From positions 2,480,001 to 2,544,000 of the forward strand of contig JBGAFV010000001.1 of NCBI GenBank assembly GCA_044227095.1: 64,000 bases of DNA, in the 5' to 3' direction. The notes beneath the pieces are model-generated. The model was not told the DNA's origin. It searched no databases and saw nothing but the letters and a program-made list of their open reading frames with translations. Shown here in pieces: positions 33,683 through 42,131 of the stretch. The position numbers and the translations under genes were made by a program. How positions within the stretch are numbered: the first letter of the stretch is position 1; the number at the start of each line of letters is the position of its first letter. This stretch comes from JACMLD01 sp044227095 (lineage in GTDB: Bacteria > Bacteroidota > Bacteroidia > Chitinophagales > Chitinophagaceae).

Positions 33683-33926
33683 TATAAACACTGCCGGACA
33701 AAAGGTAAGATAATTCGTTAATAGATAGCACCTTGTATGCCAAAAAAATATCCCTAATTCTCCCTAAATTATTAGTGGAAGTAAGTGTACATATGCAATT
33801 ATCGTCTACTATAAGTGTATAATTATCCCATCCATTGTTGGAGAAGCTAAACAAGGCTTCACTATCTTTTGTGAAGCCTACAGAAATAAGAAATTCACTT
33901 ATACATTGATTTAATTGCTTTTCCAA
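33615..33926 (-). CDS. Unknown small protein
   Basis: 103 residues from a TTG at 33926 (MEKQLNQCISEFLISVGFTK). The stretch YTLIVDDNCICTLTSTNNLG and the helical end (ELSYLLSGSVYTKHFLQKIN) look like real globular sequence, and most of the ORF is outside other genes. It overlaps the 3' end of the convergent gene by 68 nt. No family recognised. The non-ATG start and overlap lower confidence. Confidence 0.42.
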   Translation of the reverse strand: MEKQLNQCISEFLISVGFTKDSEALFSFSNNGWDNYTLIVDDNCICTLTSTNNLGRIRDIFLAYKVLSINELSYLLSGSVYTKHFLQKINEQLLEASLPVCIS

Positions 33927-34392
33927 CCCAATTACCCCAAACTTAACAAAGGGCTTGTTAACCGGCCTTATTAAGGTAAATAGTAAATACCGAACTTTTT
34001 ACTTTTCAAGGCTCTTGTTCCTTATTGTTTGTTGTGACCGTGTGGCGAGGGGTGCCTCTCCGCACGTTGCCTATTATATGCGAACTGTTGGCTCATGAAA
34101 AATCATCTTCAAAAAAGATCAAAGACTGATTGAGTACCACTATCAGGCAAATGGTTTTAAACCTTATGAAATCTCAACTTCCCGGATAAAAAATGGGCAG
34201 GCAACCCGTCTCCAATAAATTGGTTACGCAAGCTTTTTTATTTTGCACTGGCAATATTTCTTGAATAATTATTTAAAAAATTAAATGTTGTAATAAGCGA
34301 AGACAGTGCTATGTATTGAACCTTACCGAGAGGCACCCCTCGCCAGCGAAGCGGGTGAGGGGCCGGGGGTGAGGGGATGAGCGGATGAGGTC
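33927..34392. other. Gene-free stretch with inverted GC-rich repeats at right edge of accessory region
   Basis: 466 nt. GCGAGGGGTGCCTCTC (34045-34060) and GAGAGGCACCCCTCGC (34328-34343) are exact inverted copies bracketing 267 nt. Inside, a short frame at 34099-34218 reads KIIFKKDQRLIEYHYQANGF then KPYEISTSRIKNGQATRLQ and a stop, with no start codon, and may be a decayed gene end. The tract finishes with GGGTGAGGGGCCGGGGGTG, the inverted partner of the repeat at 30137. Confidence 0.55.
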
Positions 34393-35046
34393 TTACAACG
34401 CCGCCATCAGCAAATCATTAAAGTTTTGGAGCGATGATAGTTTTAAATCTGCCGCAGCCCATTTTGCTTCCTGCTGGTAATTGCGGGCAGGCACTACAAC
34501 GCATTTCATTCGGGCAGCTTTGGCAGCAATCATACCATTAAAAGAATCTTCAAAACAAATGCATTGGGATGGATTGGAGCGCAACAGCTCTGCACAATTT
34601 AAAAATACCTGCGGGTGTGGTTTACCGTTAGAAAGGTTTTCTGCAGAAGATTTGGCAGTAACCATGCTGTCTACGCCCAGCTTTTGTGTAACCAGGTTTA
34701 TTAGCTCAAGTGGCGATGATGAAGCAACGCCAATTTTAAAATTTCTTTGTTTGAAAAAATTAAAAATATAGTTTACGCCAGGCATTGGCTCAGCTTTTAC
34801 AATAATTTTTTCAATAGCAGTCTTTACAATAGTTTGCTCTGCATCTAGTGCATGTTCCATACTTATGTTAAAATGGCCGAACCAATGTTCAATCCACTCA
34901 CTGCTGCGCAAACCAGTGCTGCTATGGTATTGCTGTGGTGTGAGCGTTATATTAAACCTGCGCAATGTTTCCTTACCTGCTTCTTCCCATAGGTGTTCAG
35001 AATCAATCAGCAGGCCATCCATATCAAAAATTACAGTATTAAGCAT
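34393..35046 (-). CDS. HAD-superfamily hexitol/2-deoxyglucose-6-phosphatase-like hydrolase
   Basis: 217 residues. HAD motif I FDMDGLLIDSE (nucleophile Asp8, acid Asp10), motif II near VASSSPLELI, motif III Lys in GKPHPQVF and motif IV EDSFNGMIAAKAARM are all present. The cap region EHWFGHF and overall length match HxpB/YniC-type sugar phosphatases. The substrate is inferred only to subfamily level. It is divergent from the acyltransferase gene and marks the return to core genome. Confidence 0.9.
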   Translation of the reverse strand: MLNTVIFDMDGLLIDSEHLWEEAGKETLRRFNITLTPQQYHSSTGLRSSEWIEHWFGHFNISMEHALDAEQTIVKTAIEKIIVKAEPMPGVNYIFNFFKQRNFKIGVASSSPLELINLVTQKLGVDSMVTAKSSAENLSNGKPHPQVFLNCAELLRSNPSQCICFEDSFNGMIAAKAARMKCVVVPARNYQQEAKWAAADLKLSSLQNFNDLLMAAL

Positions 35047-35236
35047 GGGTTGGGGTTTTTGAACGCTTGTTGAAAGCGTTCAAAAATATTTATTATTTCA
35101 TAAAAACCGCCAGTAAAGATTTGCCAGTTTAAAAACCGTAACCGGGAAATAATAAACCTGCTTTGGCTACACATTTTTAATAACTCTGCTTCAAATGTTT
35201 TACATTCGTATTGGTTGTTTAGTCCAAACTTCAATT

Positions 35237-36016
35237 ATGTCTTCATTCGTCGACAGGTTAAAAAATATTAAGATTGTCCGTAAACTGGTTTATGTACTGG
35301 TAGGCTCCTTTTCTTACCCTGCACTGGCAATTATTAACCGTCTTAAAATAAGGGGCACAGAAAATTTCAGCAACCTTCCCCTCAAAAATGTTTTGTTTGT
35401 AAGCAATCACCAGACCTATTTTGCAGACGTAATAACCTTTCTGCATATTTTCTGCGCAGTAAAATGGGGCAAAAAAAATAAACTCGGCATTCCTTATTAT
35501 TTACTCAATCCTTTTTCCAGGGTTTACTTTGTTTCTGCAGAAGAAACCATGAAAAAAAGTATGCTTACCAAACTTTTTGCAATGGCAGGTGCATTAACTG
35601 TAAAAAGACAATGGCTGGCAAAAGATGCTTCACAAAAACAAAAAGGTTTAAACCCCGGCGATACAAGGCAGATTGCACGTGCACTTGAAAACAACTGGGT
35701 AATTACTTTTCCGCAGGGAACTACAAAACCTTTTGCACCCGGACGAAAAGGAACTGCATTAATCATTAAACAAACAAAGCCTGTAGTAATACCTGTTGTT
35801 ATTAATGGCTTCTGGCGGGCTTTCGATAAAAAAGGCCTCCGCCTTAAAAAGACCGGAACTTTGTTGTCTGTTACATTTAAAGAACCGCTTGTAATAGATT
35901 ATGAAGCATCAACTGATGTAATACTAGCGCAACTGATGGATGCTATTGAACAAAGCAAGGAGTATATGATGAAGGGTGCACACCACTGGCCGAAGGAAAC
36001 AGTTCATAGTTCATAG
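35237..36016 (+). CDS. Lysophospholipid (1-acylglycerol-3-phosphate) acyltransferase family protein
   Basis: 259 residues from ATG 35237; a TTG 42 nt upstream is less likely. The PlsC-type block VSNHQTYFADVITF is present, but His and Asp are separated by five residues instead of the canonical four. Motif III FPQGTTKPFAPGRKGTA and motif IV (VVIPVVINGFW) follow. It probably acylates lysophosphatidate or a lysolipid at the inner membrane. The last three residues before the stop and the TAG itself are encoded by the first AGTTCAT heptads of the downstream repeat. Confidence 0.88.
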   Translation: MSSFVDRLKNIKIVRKLVYVLVGSFSYPALAIINRLKIRGTENFSNLPLKNVLFVSNHQTYFADVITFLHIFCAVKWGKKNKLGIPYYLLNPFSRVYFVSAEETMKKSMLTKLFAMAGALTVKRQWLAKDASQKQKGLNPGDTRQIARALENNWVITFPQGTTKPFAPGRKGTALIIKQTKPVVIPVVINGFWRAFDKKGLRLKKTGTLLSVTFKEPLVIDYEASTDVILAQLMDAIEQSKEYMMKGAHHWPKETVHSS

Positions 36017-36137
36017 TTCGTAGTTCGATAGTTCATAGTTAGTTCCTCTGTTTTGTATTCTTATTTGTATGCAAGTTTACATTTGATGTAAGTATTTTGC
36101 ATACCGAACTATGAACCACCAACTCCCGAACTTTCTG
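36001..36137 (+). repeat. 7-nt-period AGTTCAT inverted array
   Basis: AGTTC cores at 36001, 36008, 36015 and 36022, then 36030 after one extra base. The inverted arm carries GAACTATGAACCACCAACTC then CCGAACTTTC (about 36106-36135). The array begins inside the acyltransferase gene and supplies its stop codon. Confidence 0.8.
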
Positions 36138-36140
36138 AAT

Positions 36141-36653
36141 TTAAGAAAACAGCGCTTTCAACTCCACCGCATCATCTGGTTTCATTTTTCCACCGAGTAT
36201 CAAACGCAATTGCCTTCTTCTTAAAGCCCCATCAAACAATTTTTTTTCATCTTCGGTACCAGGTTCCAGTTGCGGAATAGACATAGGCTTACGGTTAGCA
36301 TCAAGCGCTACAAATGTATAATATGCCTCATTGCTTTTGTATTTATTTTGCGCTATCAGATCTTCGCCCCAAACTTTCATATGCACTTCCATAGATGTAT
36401 TGAATGCACGGGTAACCATAGCTTCTATATGTACAACATTGCCGAGTTTAATTGGGTTTTCAAAAGAAATATTGTCTACAGATGCTGTAACAACCGGTAC
36501 ACCACAATGTTTCATAGCTGCCAGTGCAGAAGCAATATCCATCCAGTACATTAACCGGCCACCCATCAGGTTACCAAAAGTATTGGTATCATTGGGCAAT
36601 ACCAGTTCGGTCATAATTACACGAGAATCTTTTGGAGATTTGATAATTGTCAT
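36141..36653 (-). CDS. Acyl-CoA thioesterase (hotdog fold)
   Basis: 170 residues from ATG 36653; a TTG 21 nt upstream is less likely. LPNDTNTFGNLMGGRLMYWM is the conserved hotdog helix start with the catalytic Asp/Asn region, as in YciA/BACH-type thioesterases. ENPIKLGNVVHIEAMVTRAF follows. It hydrolyses acyl-CoA thioesters in the cytoplasm; chain-length preference is unknown. It is convergent with the acyltransferase gene, the AGTTC array lying between. Confidence 0.92.
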   Translation of the reverse strand: MTIIKSPKDSRVIMTELVLPNDTNTFGNLMGGRLMYWMDIASALAAMKHCGVPVVTASVDNISFENPIKLGNVVHIEAMVTRAFNTSMEVHMKVWGEDLIAQNKYKSNEAYYTFVALDANRKPMSIPQLEPGTEDEKKLFDGALRRRQLRLILGGKMKPDDAVELKALFS

Positions 36654-36768
36654 GAGCAATTTATGTTTGCGCAAAGATAGTTGCTAGAGGGCATAACAGG
36701 AATGTTTTGAGACAGACATTAGTAATGCTATTAAGCATTCTTGCGTCGCACACTTGTACCGTATAACT

Positions 36769-37182
36769 ATTGCATACAGTTGCGATGGGCTAACACCCAT
36801 CGCTACTAGTACAACGCCCTTACAGGGCTTTGCTTATTTAGTCCTGAAAGGACGATGTATGCTAGTACAGGGTGTAGCCCTGTACAATTTTTGTGATAAG
36901 GTAATCATTGCATACAGTTGCGATGGGCTAACAACCATCGCTGTTAGTACAACGCCTTTACAGGGCTTTGCTTATTTAGTCCTGAAAGGACGATGTATGC
37001 TAGTACAGGGTGTAGCCCTGTACAATTTTTGTGATAAGGTAATCATTGCATACAGTTACGATGGGCTAACACCCATCGCTGTTAGTACAACGTCCTTACA
37101 GGGCTTTGCTTATTTGGTCCTGAAAGGATGATGTAAGTTAGTACAGGGTGTAGCCCTGTACAATTTTTGCGATAAGGTAATT
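36769..37182 (+). repeat. Three tandem 138-bp repeats built of small palindromes
   Basis: Copies start at 36769, 36907 and 37045, exactly 138 nt apart and about 95% alike. Each contains palindromes: GCGATGGGCTAACACCCATC then GC, CCCTTACAGGG, TCCTGAAAGGA and GTACAGGGTGTAGCCCTGTA. Since 138 is divisible by 3, an ORF runs through all copies by chance. It fills the space between the thioesterase and the epimerase. Confidence 0.93.
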
Positions 37183-37184
37183 TT

Positions 37185-38285
37185 TTAGATCTCTACCTTT
37201 TCCAACCCTTTCAAAAAATCTTCCTGTGCATCGGCACCAATGCCAGGCGCATCAGGCAATTCTACATAATAGCCGTTATAAGTTACGCCGCCAGTTACCG
37301 GATCTATTTTGTGACCAAGCATGCAGGTATCCATATCATTAAAAACAACATTGTTGTGCGCCATTGCAAAATGCGCAAATGCAGATAAAGCAATTCTACT
37401 TTCCAGCATGCCGCCCATCATACAGGCAATTCTGTTTCGTTCGCACACGGCATTAATCTTTATTGCTTCTAGTATACCGCCGCTTTTTGAAAATTTAATG
37501 TTTACAAAATCACAGGCACCTGCTTCTATTAGCCTTTCAGCATCGTGGTGATCAAATACGCTTTCATCGGCCATAATTTTCACTGGAGATAATTTTCTAA
37601 GTGCTGGTAATTTATGATCGTTCCAGCGGCGCATGGGTTGTTCGCAAAACTCTATATTGTATTGATCCAGGTTTTCAAGCGCATATACGGCGCCGTCATA
37701 ATCCCATCCCTGGTTGGCATCGGTGCGCAACAATAGTGCTGAACCAACGGCAGCACGTATTTCTTTAATGCGCTTTACATCTTCAACAGGGTCTTTGCCC
37801 AGTTTTACTTTAATAATGCGGAAACCCTGTTGTTTAAATTCAAGCGCCTGCTTTGCCATTGCTGTTGGCGTGTCTATGCCAACAGTAATATCTGTTTCTA
37901 ATTTCTTTGTTTTGCTGCCGCCCAAAAATTTATACAAAGGCTGATTGATTGCTTTTGCAGCCAAATCGTACAAAGCCATGTCAAACGCACTTTTAATGGT
38001 GCTGTTATTAGCTGTTGCTGCGTGCAGTTCATTCATTCGTTCTTCAATTTGTGCAGCATTTTTTCCTTTCCATATGGCAGCAAAATCTTTTGCCATTTCA
38101 AAGCAGGTAGCCTGGGTTTCGCCAACAATCATAGGAAAAGCAGAACATTCGCCCACGCCATACATGCCAGCATCTGTGTGTACACGTATAAAAATGTTTT
38201 GCGCAAAATGCATGGTGCCCGTTGCAATGGTAAACGGGTGCATCGGAATGCTAAACTTGTAAATCTCTGTTTGTGTGATGGTCAT
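37185..38285 (-). CDS. Dipeptide epimerase (enolase superfamily, MLE subgroup)
   Basis: 366 residues. The KxK base motif is IKVKLG (Lys159, Lys161). Metal ligands are Asp189 (RTDANQGW), Glu215 (EFCEQPM) and Asp240 (IMADESVF), with Lys264 (NIKFSKSGG) on the opposite face. This set defines the muconate-lactonizing subgroup; the fit to L-Ala-D/L-Glu-type epimerases is good, suggesting a role in murein peptide recycling. The stop lies 2 nt from the 138-bp repeat array. Confidence 0.9.
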   Translation of the reverse strand: MTITQTEIYKFSIPMHPFTIATGTMHFAQNIFIRVHTDAGMYGVGECSAFPMIVGETQATCFEMAKDFAAIWKGKNAAQIEERMNELHAATANNSTIKSAFDMALYDLAAKAINQPLYKFLGGSKTKKLETDITVGIDTPTAMAKQALEFKQQGFRIIKVKLGKDPVEDVKRIKEIRAAVGSALLLRTDANQGWDYDGAVYALENLDQYNIEFCEQPMRRWNDHKLPALRKLSPVKIMADESVFDHHDAERLIEAGACDFVNIKFSKSGGILEAIKINAVCERNRIACMMGGMLESRIALSAFAHFAMAHNNVVFNDMDTCMLGHKIDPVTGGVTYNGYYVELPDAPGIGADAQEDFLKGLEKVEI

Positions 38286-38637
38286 GAAGAAAAATTAAAA
38301 TTGCAGCTGATTAGCCTGAAGATAAGATTTATATGCGGATTGTCTCCGTGCCCCTGCGTGAGAGCTTTGCTCCTGTCGTCGTTGTTTGCAACAGATTGAT
38401 TAATTAGACGCTGTCGTATATCCTTACAAAAATGGCCTCTATGCCCCTCTGTGTCTCGGTGGTTATAGTATTTGCGTAAGGATATTCTGTACAAGAGTGC
38501 GACGCAACTAAAGCACAATAGTATTACTGCTGCCGGGGTCATTATTAAAAACTAAACGAAACAGTAGCCCTGCCGCAAAATCCGGATGGTATTTGATTGC
38601 TTTACTTTAATTTTGGCGCTCAACATTGTTGGGTTTT
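38286..38637. repeat. Gene-free region with CTCTGTG-type degenerate repeat
   Basis: 352 nt. CTCCGTGCCCCTGCGTGAGA (about 38345) and CTATGCCCCTCTGTGTCTCG then GTGGTTATAG (about 38440) are two copies of a degenerate repeat with 7-9-nt units. Near the right end TAATTTTG (38608-38615) is a possible -7 element of the proline dehydrogenase gene, without a proper -33. Confidence 0.6.
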
Positions 38638-39867
38638 ATGCATACCGATCCGTCAATTTCTTTTGATGATACACAGAAGGCATTCGCTTATAAAAGCGAT
38701 AAGGATTTAAAAAAAGCACATTTTCTTTTTTCAAGTATGGGTTATGAAAGCCTTGTGAAGATAGGTACAAGGGTTACGCCCTGGTTAATTAAAACAGGCT
38801 TGCCTATAAAAGGCCTCATCCGCAATACTATTTTTAAACAGTTTGTTGGTGGTGAGTCTTTGCAGGAAACAAGCGTTGTGGCAAAACAACTGGGCAAATA
38901 CGGTGTAGACGTAATTTTAGATTATGGTGTAGAAGGCGGCGATTATGGCGAAGAAGGCCTTGATCATGCCTGCGATGAATTTATACGAGTAATAGAATAT
39001 GCAGCTACGCAACCCAATATTCCATTTATGAGTATTAAGGTTACCGGCATTGCACGTTTTGGCTTGCTGGAGAAGCTTGATAAAAGTGTTGAAGAAAATG
39101 CAGGCAGCCTGATGAAGCGTTATGTAAAAGCACTGGAGACACTTTCTGCAGACGAAGAAAAAGAATGGCAGCGTGTACACGAAAGAATGAAACGCATTTG
39201 TAAAGCAGCGGCAGAAAAAAAGATTGGTGTATTGGTTGACGCAGAAGAAAGCTGGATACAGGATCCTGTTGATGTACTCACTGTTTTAATGATGGTACAG
39301 TTTAATACTGATGTTGCTGTTGTTTATAATACCATTCAGTTGTACCGGCACGACAGGCTGCGCTTTTTAAAAGATTCATTGGAAGCTGCGGAGACAAAGA
39401 ACTTTATATTGGGTGCAAAACTTGTTCGTGGGGCTTATATGGAAAAGGAACGAAGAAGAGCAGCAGAGATGAATTACGCATCGCCAATACAGGAGAGCAA
39501 AGATGCTACTGACAATGATTATAATACTGCGCTTGCTTTTTGTGTGCAGCATATAGACCGCATTGCATTTATTGTTGCATCTCACAATGAGAACAGCAAT
39601 CTTTATACTACGCAATTGCTTCAGCAAAAGAATTTGCCGCTTAATCATCCGCATGTACATTTCAGCCAGTTGTATGGCATGAGCGATAATATTAGTTTTA
39701 ATCTTGCAGGAGCAGGTTGTAAAGTGAGTAAGTATCTTCCATTTGGCCCCATTAAAGATGTGATACCTTATCTTATGCGCAGGGCGCAGGAAAACAGTTC
39801 TGTAAGCGGGCAAACTGGCAGAGAACTTGGCCTGATAAAAAAAGAAATGAAACGTAGAAAATTATAA
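38638..39867 (+). CDS. Proline dehydrogenase
   Basis: 409 residues from ATG 38638 (MHTDPSISFDDTQKAFAYKS). FAD-dependent beta/alpha-barrel motifs: LVDAEESWIQD, KLVRGAYMEKERRRA, ASHNENS and FGPIKDVIPYLMRRAQENSS with the substrate-contacting Arg pair. This is the stand-alone PRODH form, not the PutA fusion, oxidising proline to pyrroline-5-carboxylate. A shared bidirectional terminator separates it from the convergent OmpW/PorT-like gene. Confidence 0.94.
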   Translation: MHTDPSISFDDTQKAFAYKSDKDLKKAHFLFSSMGYESLVKIGTRVTPWLIKTGLPIKGLIRNTIFKQFVGGESLQETSVVAKQLGKYGVDVILDYGVEGGDYGEEGLDHACDEFIRVIEYAATQPNIPFMSIKVTGIARFGLLEKLDKSVEENAGSLMKRYVKALETLSADEEKEWQRVHERMKRICKAAAEKKIGVLVDAEESWIQDPVDVLTVLMMVQFNTDVAVVYNTIQLYRHDRLRFLKDSLEAAETKNFILGAKLVRGAYMEKERRRAAEMNYASPIQESKDATDNDYNTALAFCVQHIDRIAFIVASHNENSNLYTTQLLQQKNLPLNHPHVHFSQLYGMSDNISFNLAGAGCKVSKYLPFGPIKDVIPYLMRRAQENSSVSGQTGRELGLIKKEMKRRKL

Positions 39868-39891
39868 ATGCACTGTTATAATGTTTAATAA

Positions 39892-39934
39892 AATAGAGAA
39901 AGGGTTTGTCTAAATTACAAACCCTTTCTCTATT
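39892..39934. terminator. Bidirectional terminator, perfect 18-bp stem
   Basis: AATAGAGAAAGGGTTTGT (39892-39909) and ACAAACCCTTTCTCTATT (39917-39934) form a perfect stem with a 7-nt loop between two convergent genes. Confidence 0.85.
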
Positions 39935-39962
39935 AGGTATATGCTGAGTTATTATAGCCTGG

Positions 39963-40550
39963 TTATTTTCTATGATTGTTGAAGATTGTATAGAAAATGC
40001 TGATTTGCGCTACGCCATTTTTCCAATCCGGTTTTGTAGTTTGTGAGTCAAAGTCGCCAAGCTTTGAAAGACCGGCAGTATATCTTGCACCAATACCCAG
40101 GCCGATAGAACTATGGTAGCCTAATCCGCCTGCTATAGAAAGATCTGTACTCTTTGCAAAATCTTCACTTGTGCCATCAACCTTTTCATTTATTTTAAAA
40201 CCAATTTGCGGACCTGCTTCAAGATAGAAACCTCCGTTAAACCTGTATTTTGCCATAACCGGGATGTTGATGTACGTAAGTTTGTAATCAGTTTTAGCAC
40301 CTGTTTGTTCTAACTTGGCGCCCTGTGTAGATATTAATACTTCCGGCTGAATAGCAAAATTGTTTCCTACAAATAAACTTACAAATGCGCCGCCATGAAA
40401 ACCTATTAACGTATTTGCTTTTAAATCTGCTTCATTGCTTGCGCCATAAAAATTGCTGATGTTTACACCGGCTTTTGCACCCAGTTCAAAATGCTGCGCA
40501 AATGTGGCTGTACTAATTAATAACAGAACAAATAAAATACCCCTTCTCAT
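39963..40550 (-). CDS. Porin-like outer-membrane beta-barrel protein
   Basis: 195 residues with a signal peptide (MRRGILFVLLLISTATFAQ). The mature part starts HFELGAKAGVNISNFYGA and alternates hydrophobic and polar residues through eight predicted strands, ending in an aromatic C-terminus region (ISIFYTIFNN). It matches the OMP_b-brl_2 / PorT-like family common in Bacteroidota; no specific function can be given. It is convergent with proline dehydrogenase. Confidence 0.88.
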   Translation of the reverse strand: MRRGILFVLLLISTATFAQHFELGAKAGVNISNFYGASNEADLKANTLIGFHGGAFVSLFVGNNFAIQPEVLISTQGAKLEQTGAKTDYKLTYINIPVMAKYRFNGGFYLEAGPQIGFKINEKVDGTSEDFAKSTDLSIAGGLGYHSSIGLGIGARYTAGLSKLGDFDSQTTKPDWKNGVAQISIFYTIFNNHRK

Positions 40551-40751
40551 AAAATAAATTTTAAGTGGTTAAAATAAGGCTATGATTGTTTAACAATACC
40601 AGCCTTTAAGTTGGTAATGCTAATTGCATTCGCAAAAGCAATGCCGTATATTTAGCTGAAGGGAAATTCACACTTTTAATATTATCCTGAAAAAATTTTA
40701 ACAAGGTGCAACGCTGGTATTTTTATCAGTGTCAATGCAAAAAATAATGGT

Positions 40752-41177
40752 ATGCGGGCAATGTTGATTTTTATTTTGTTGCTTTTTATACTTGTGTCGT
40801 GCAGCAAATCTTCTGTTGATACTAATTATGCGCCCCATGCAGACAGCTTGCCAGGCAAGTGGTGGTACACTAATTATTACATGAGCATAGGCGGGCCCGG
40901 AAGCTGGTATGCAGTAAGCCCGGTAAATCAATGGGTAGAATTAAAAGCAAATGGAGTGATTAGCAGCAACCTTTCTCCTTTTGATGAAGCCACCCGCTAT
41001 GAGCTGCCCGATTCTAACAAAATAAAGTTTATCATTCCCTCAAAACCTGATGGCTTCCTGCTTTTTCAGTATTCCATTAATAAAACTGAGCCGTCCCTCA
41101 TCCTTAGCCCGTTAAACCCCATGTGCATAGAAGGATGCGGCATTAAATTTAAACCAGACAAAAACACTGACAATTAG
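40752..41177 (+). CDS. Lipoprotein of unknown function
   Basis: 141 residues. MRAMLIFILLLFILVSC forms a lipoprotein signal with the lipobox LVSC (Cys17). The mature protein starts SKSSVDTNYAPHADSLPGKW and contains a single small domain with a GKWWYTNYYMSIGGPGSW start, reminiscent of lipocalin-like lipoproteins (first strand KWWxxxYY). It has four further Trp/Tyr-rich strands and a CIEGCGIKF end. The family is not identified with certainty. It lies 106 nt before thyA. Confidence 0.75.
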   Translation: MRAMLIFILLLFILVSCSKSSVDTNYAPHADSLPGKWWYTNYYMSIGGPGSWYAVSPVNQWVELKANGVISSNLSPFDEATRYELPDSNKIKFIIPSKPDGFLLFQYSINKTEPSLILSPLNPMCIEGCGIKFKPDKNTDN

Positions 41178-41283
41178 CCTGTAGAAATTCCGCTACAAAA
41201 AGTGTTTTTATTTCAATCCACAGTTTCCCCACAAGTGGTAATCGCTAACCGGCAAATTGCAAATTCCATGGTATCTTGCAGCT

Positions 41284-42078
41284 ATGGAGCAATACCAGCA
41301 GTTACTTCAGCATATTCTTGATACCGGTGTTTCTAAAACCGACAGGACCGGTACCGGAACCCTTAGTTGTTTCGGTTACCAGATGCGTTTTGATTTAAGT
41401 AAAGGGTTTCCTTTAGTTACCACAAAGAAACTGCACCTTAAAAGTATTGTTCACGAACTGCTTTGGTTTTTAAAAGGGGAAACAAATATTGCTTACCTGA
41501 AAGAGCATGCTGTAAAAATATGGGATGAATGGGCCGATGAAAATGGCGATCTCGGTCCTGTTTATGGCAAACAATGGCGTAGTTGGGAAGGTGCTGACGG
41601 TAAAACCTATGACCAGATTGCAGACGTTGTTAAACAAATAAAAAATAATCCCGATAGCCGCCGCATGATTGTTAGCGCATGGAATGTTGGCGAATTGTCT
41701 CAGATGGCGCTAATGCCTTGTCACAATATGTTTCAATTTTATGTGGCAAATGGAAAACTATCTTGCCAGTTATATCAACGCAGTGCAGATGTATTTCTTG
41801 GTGTTCCATTTAATATTGCTTCTTATGCATTGCTTACAATGATGCTGGCACAGGTTTGTGATCTTGAGCCTGGTGATTTTGTACACAGTTTTGGAGACGT
41901 GCACATTTATAATAATCACTTAGAGCAGGTGCATTTGCAGTTAAGTCGCACACCTTTTCCTTTGCCGGTAATGAAGTTGAACCCCGCAGTAAAAGATATT
42001 TTTGATTTTAAGTATGAAGATTTTACGCTGGAAAATTATCAACATCACCCTGCAATAAAAGCTCCAGTGGCTGTGTAA
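41284..42078 (+). CDS. thyA: Thymidylate synthase
   Basis: 264 residues from ATG 41284, identical in length to E. coli ThyA; the frame extension upstream is not homologous. The nucleophile Cys146 lies in MALMPCHNMFQFYV. FLKGETNIAYL and the folate-binding C-terminus (HPAIKAPVAV) are present. It converts dUMP to dTMP with methylene-THF, oxidising the folate. The next gene, folA, regenerates THF, so the two work as a pair. Its TAA stop is the first unit of a TAATTAN heptad array. Confidence 0.98.
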   Translation: MEQYQQLLQHILDTGVSKTDRTGTGTLSCFGYQMRFDLSKGFPLVTTKKLHLKSIVHELLWFLKGETNIAYLKEHAVKIWDEWADENGDLGPVYGKQWRSWEGADGKTYDQIADVVKQIKNNPDSRRMIVSAWNVGELSQMALMPCHNMFQFYVANGKLSCQLYQRSADVFLGVPFNIASYALLTMMLAQVCDLEPGDFVHSFGDVHIYNNHLEQVHLQLSRTPFPLPVMKLNPAVKDIFDFKYEDFTLENYQHHPAIKAPVAV

Positions 42079-42118
42079 TTATTAATTAATAATTACTAAT
42101 TAATAATTTAGTAATTGC
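42076..42118 (+). repeat. 7-nt-period TAATTAN array in the thyA-folA spacer
   Basis: TAATT cores begin at 42076, 42083, 42090, 42097 and 42104, every 7 nt, with a further one at 42112. The first core contains the thyA stop codon. Confidence 0.8.
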
Positions 42119-42131
42119 TCATTCCTGAAAT

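Noticed and set aside
36754..37131. 125-codon plus-strand ORF across the 138-bp repeats
   Set aside because: The repeat length is divisible by 3, so one frame stays open through all copies. The translation repeats every 46 residues and has no protein-like features beyond this.
36769..37182. Possible CRISPR array
   Set aside because: Only three long units, contiguous, without unique spacers, and no cas genes nearby. The heptad arrays are also too short in unit to be CRISPR.
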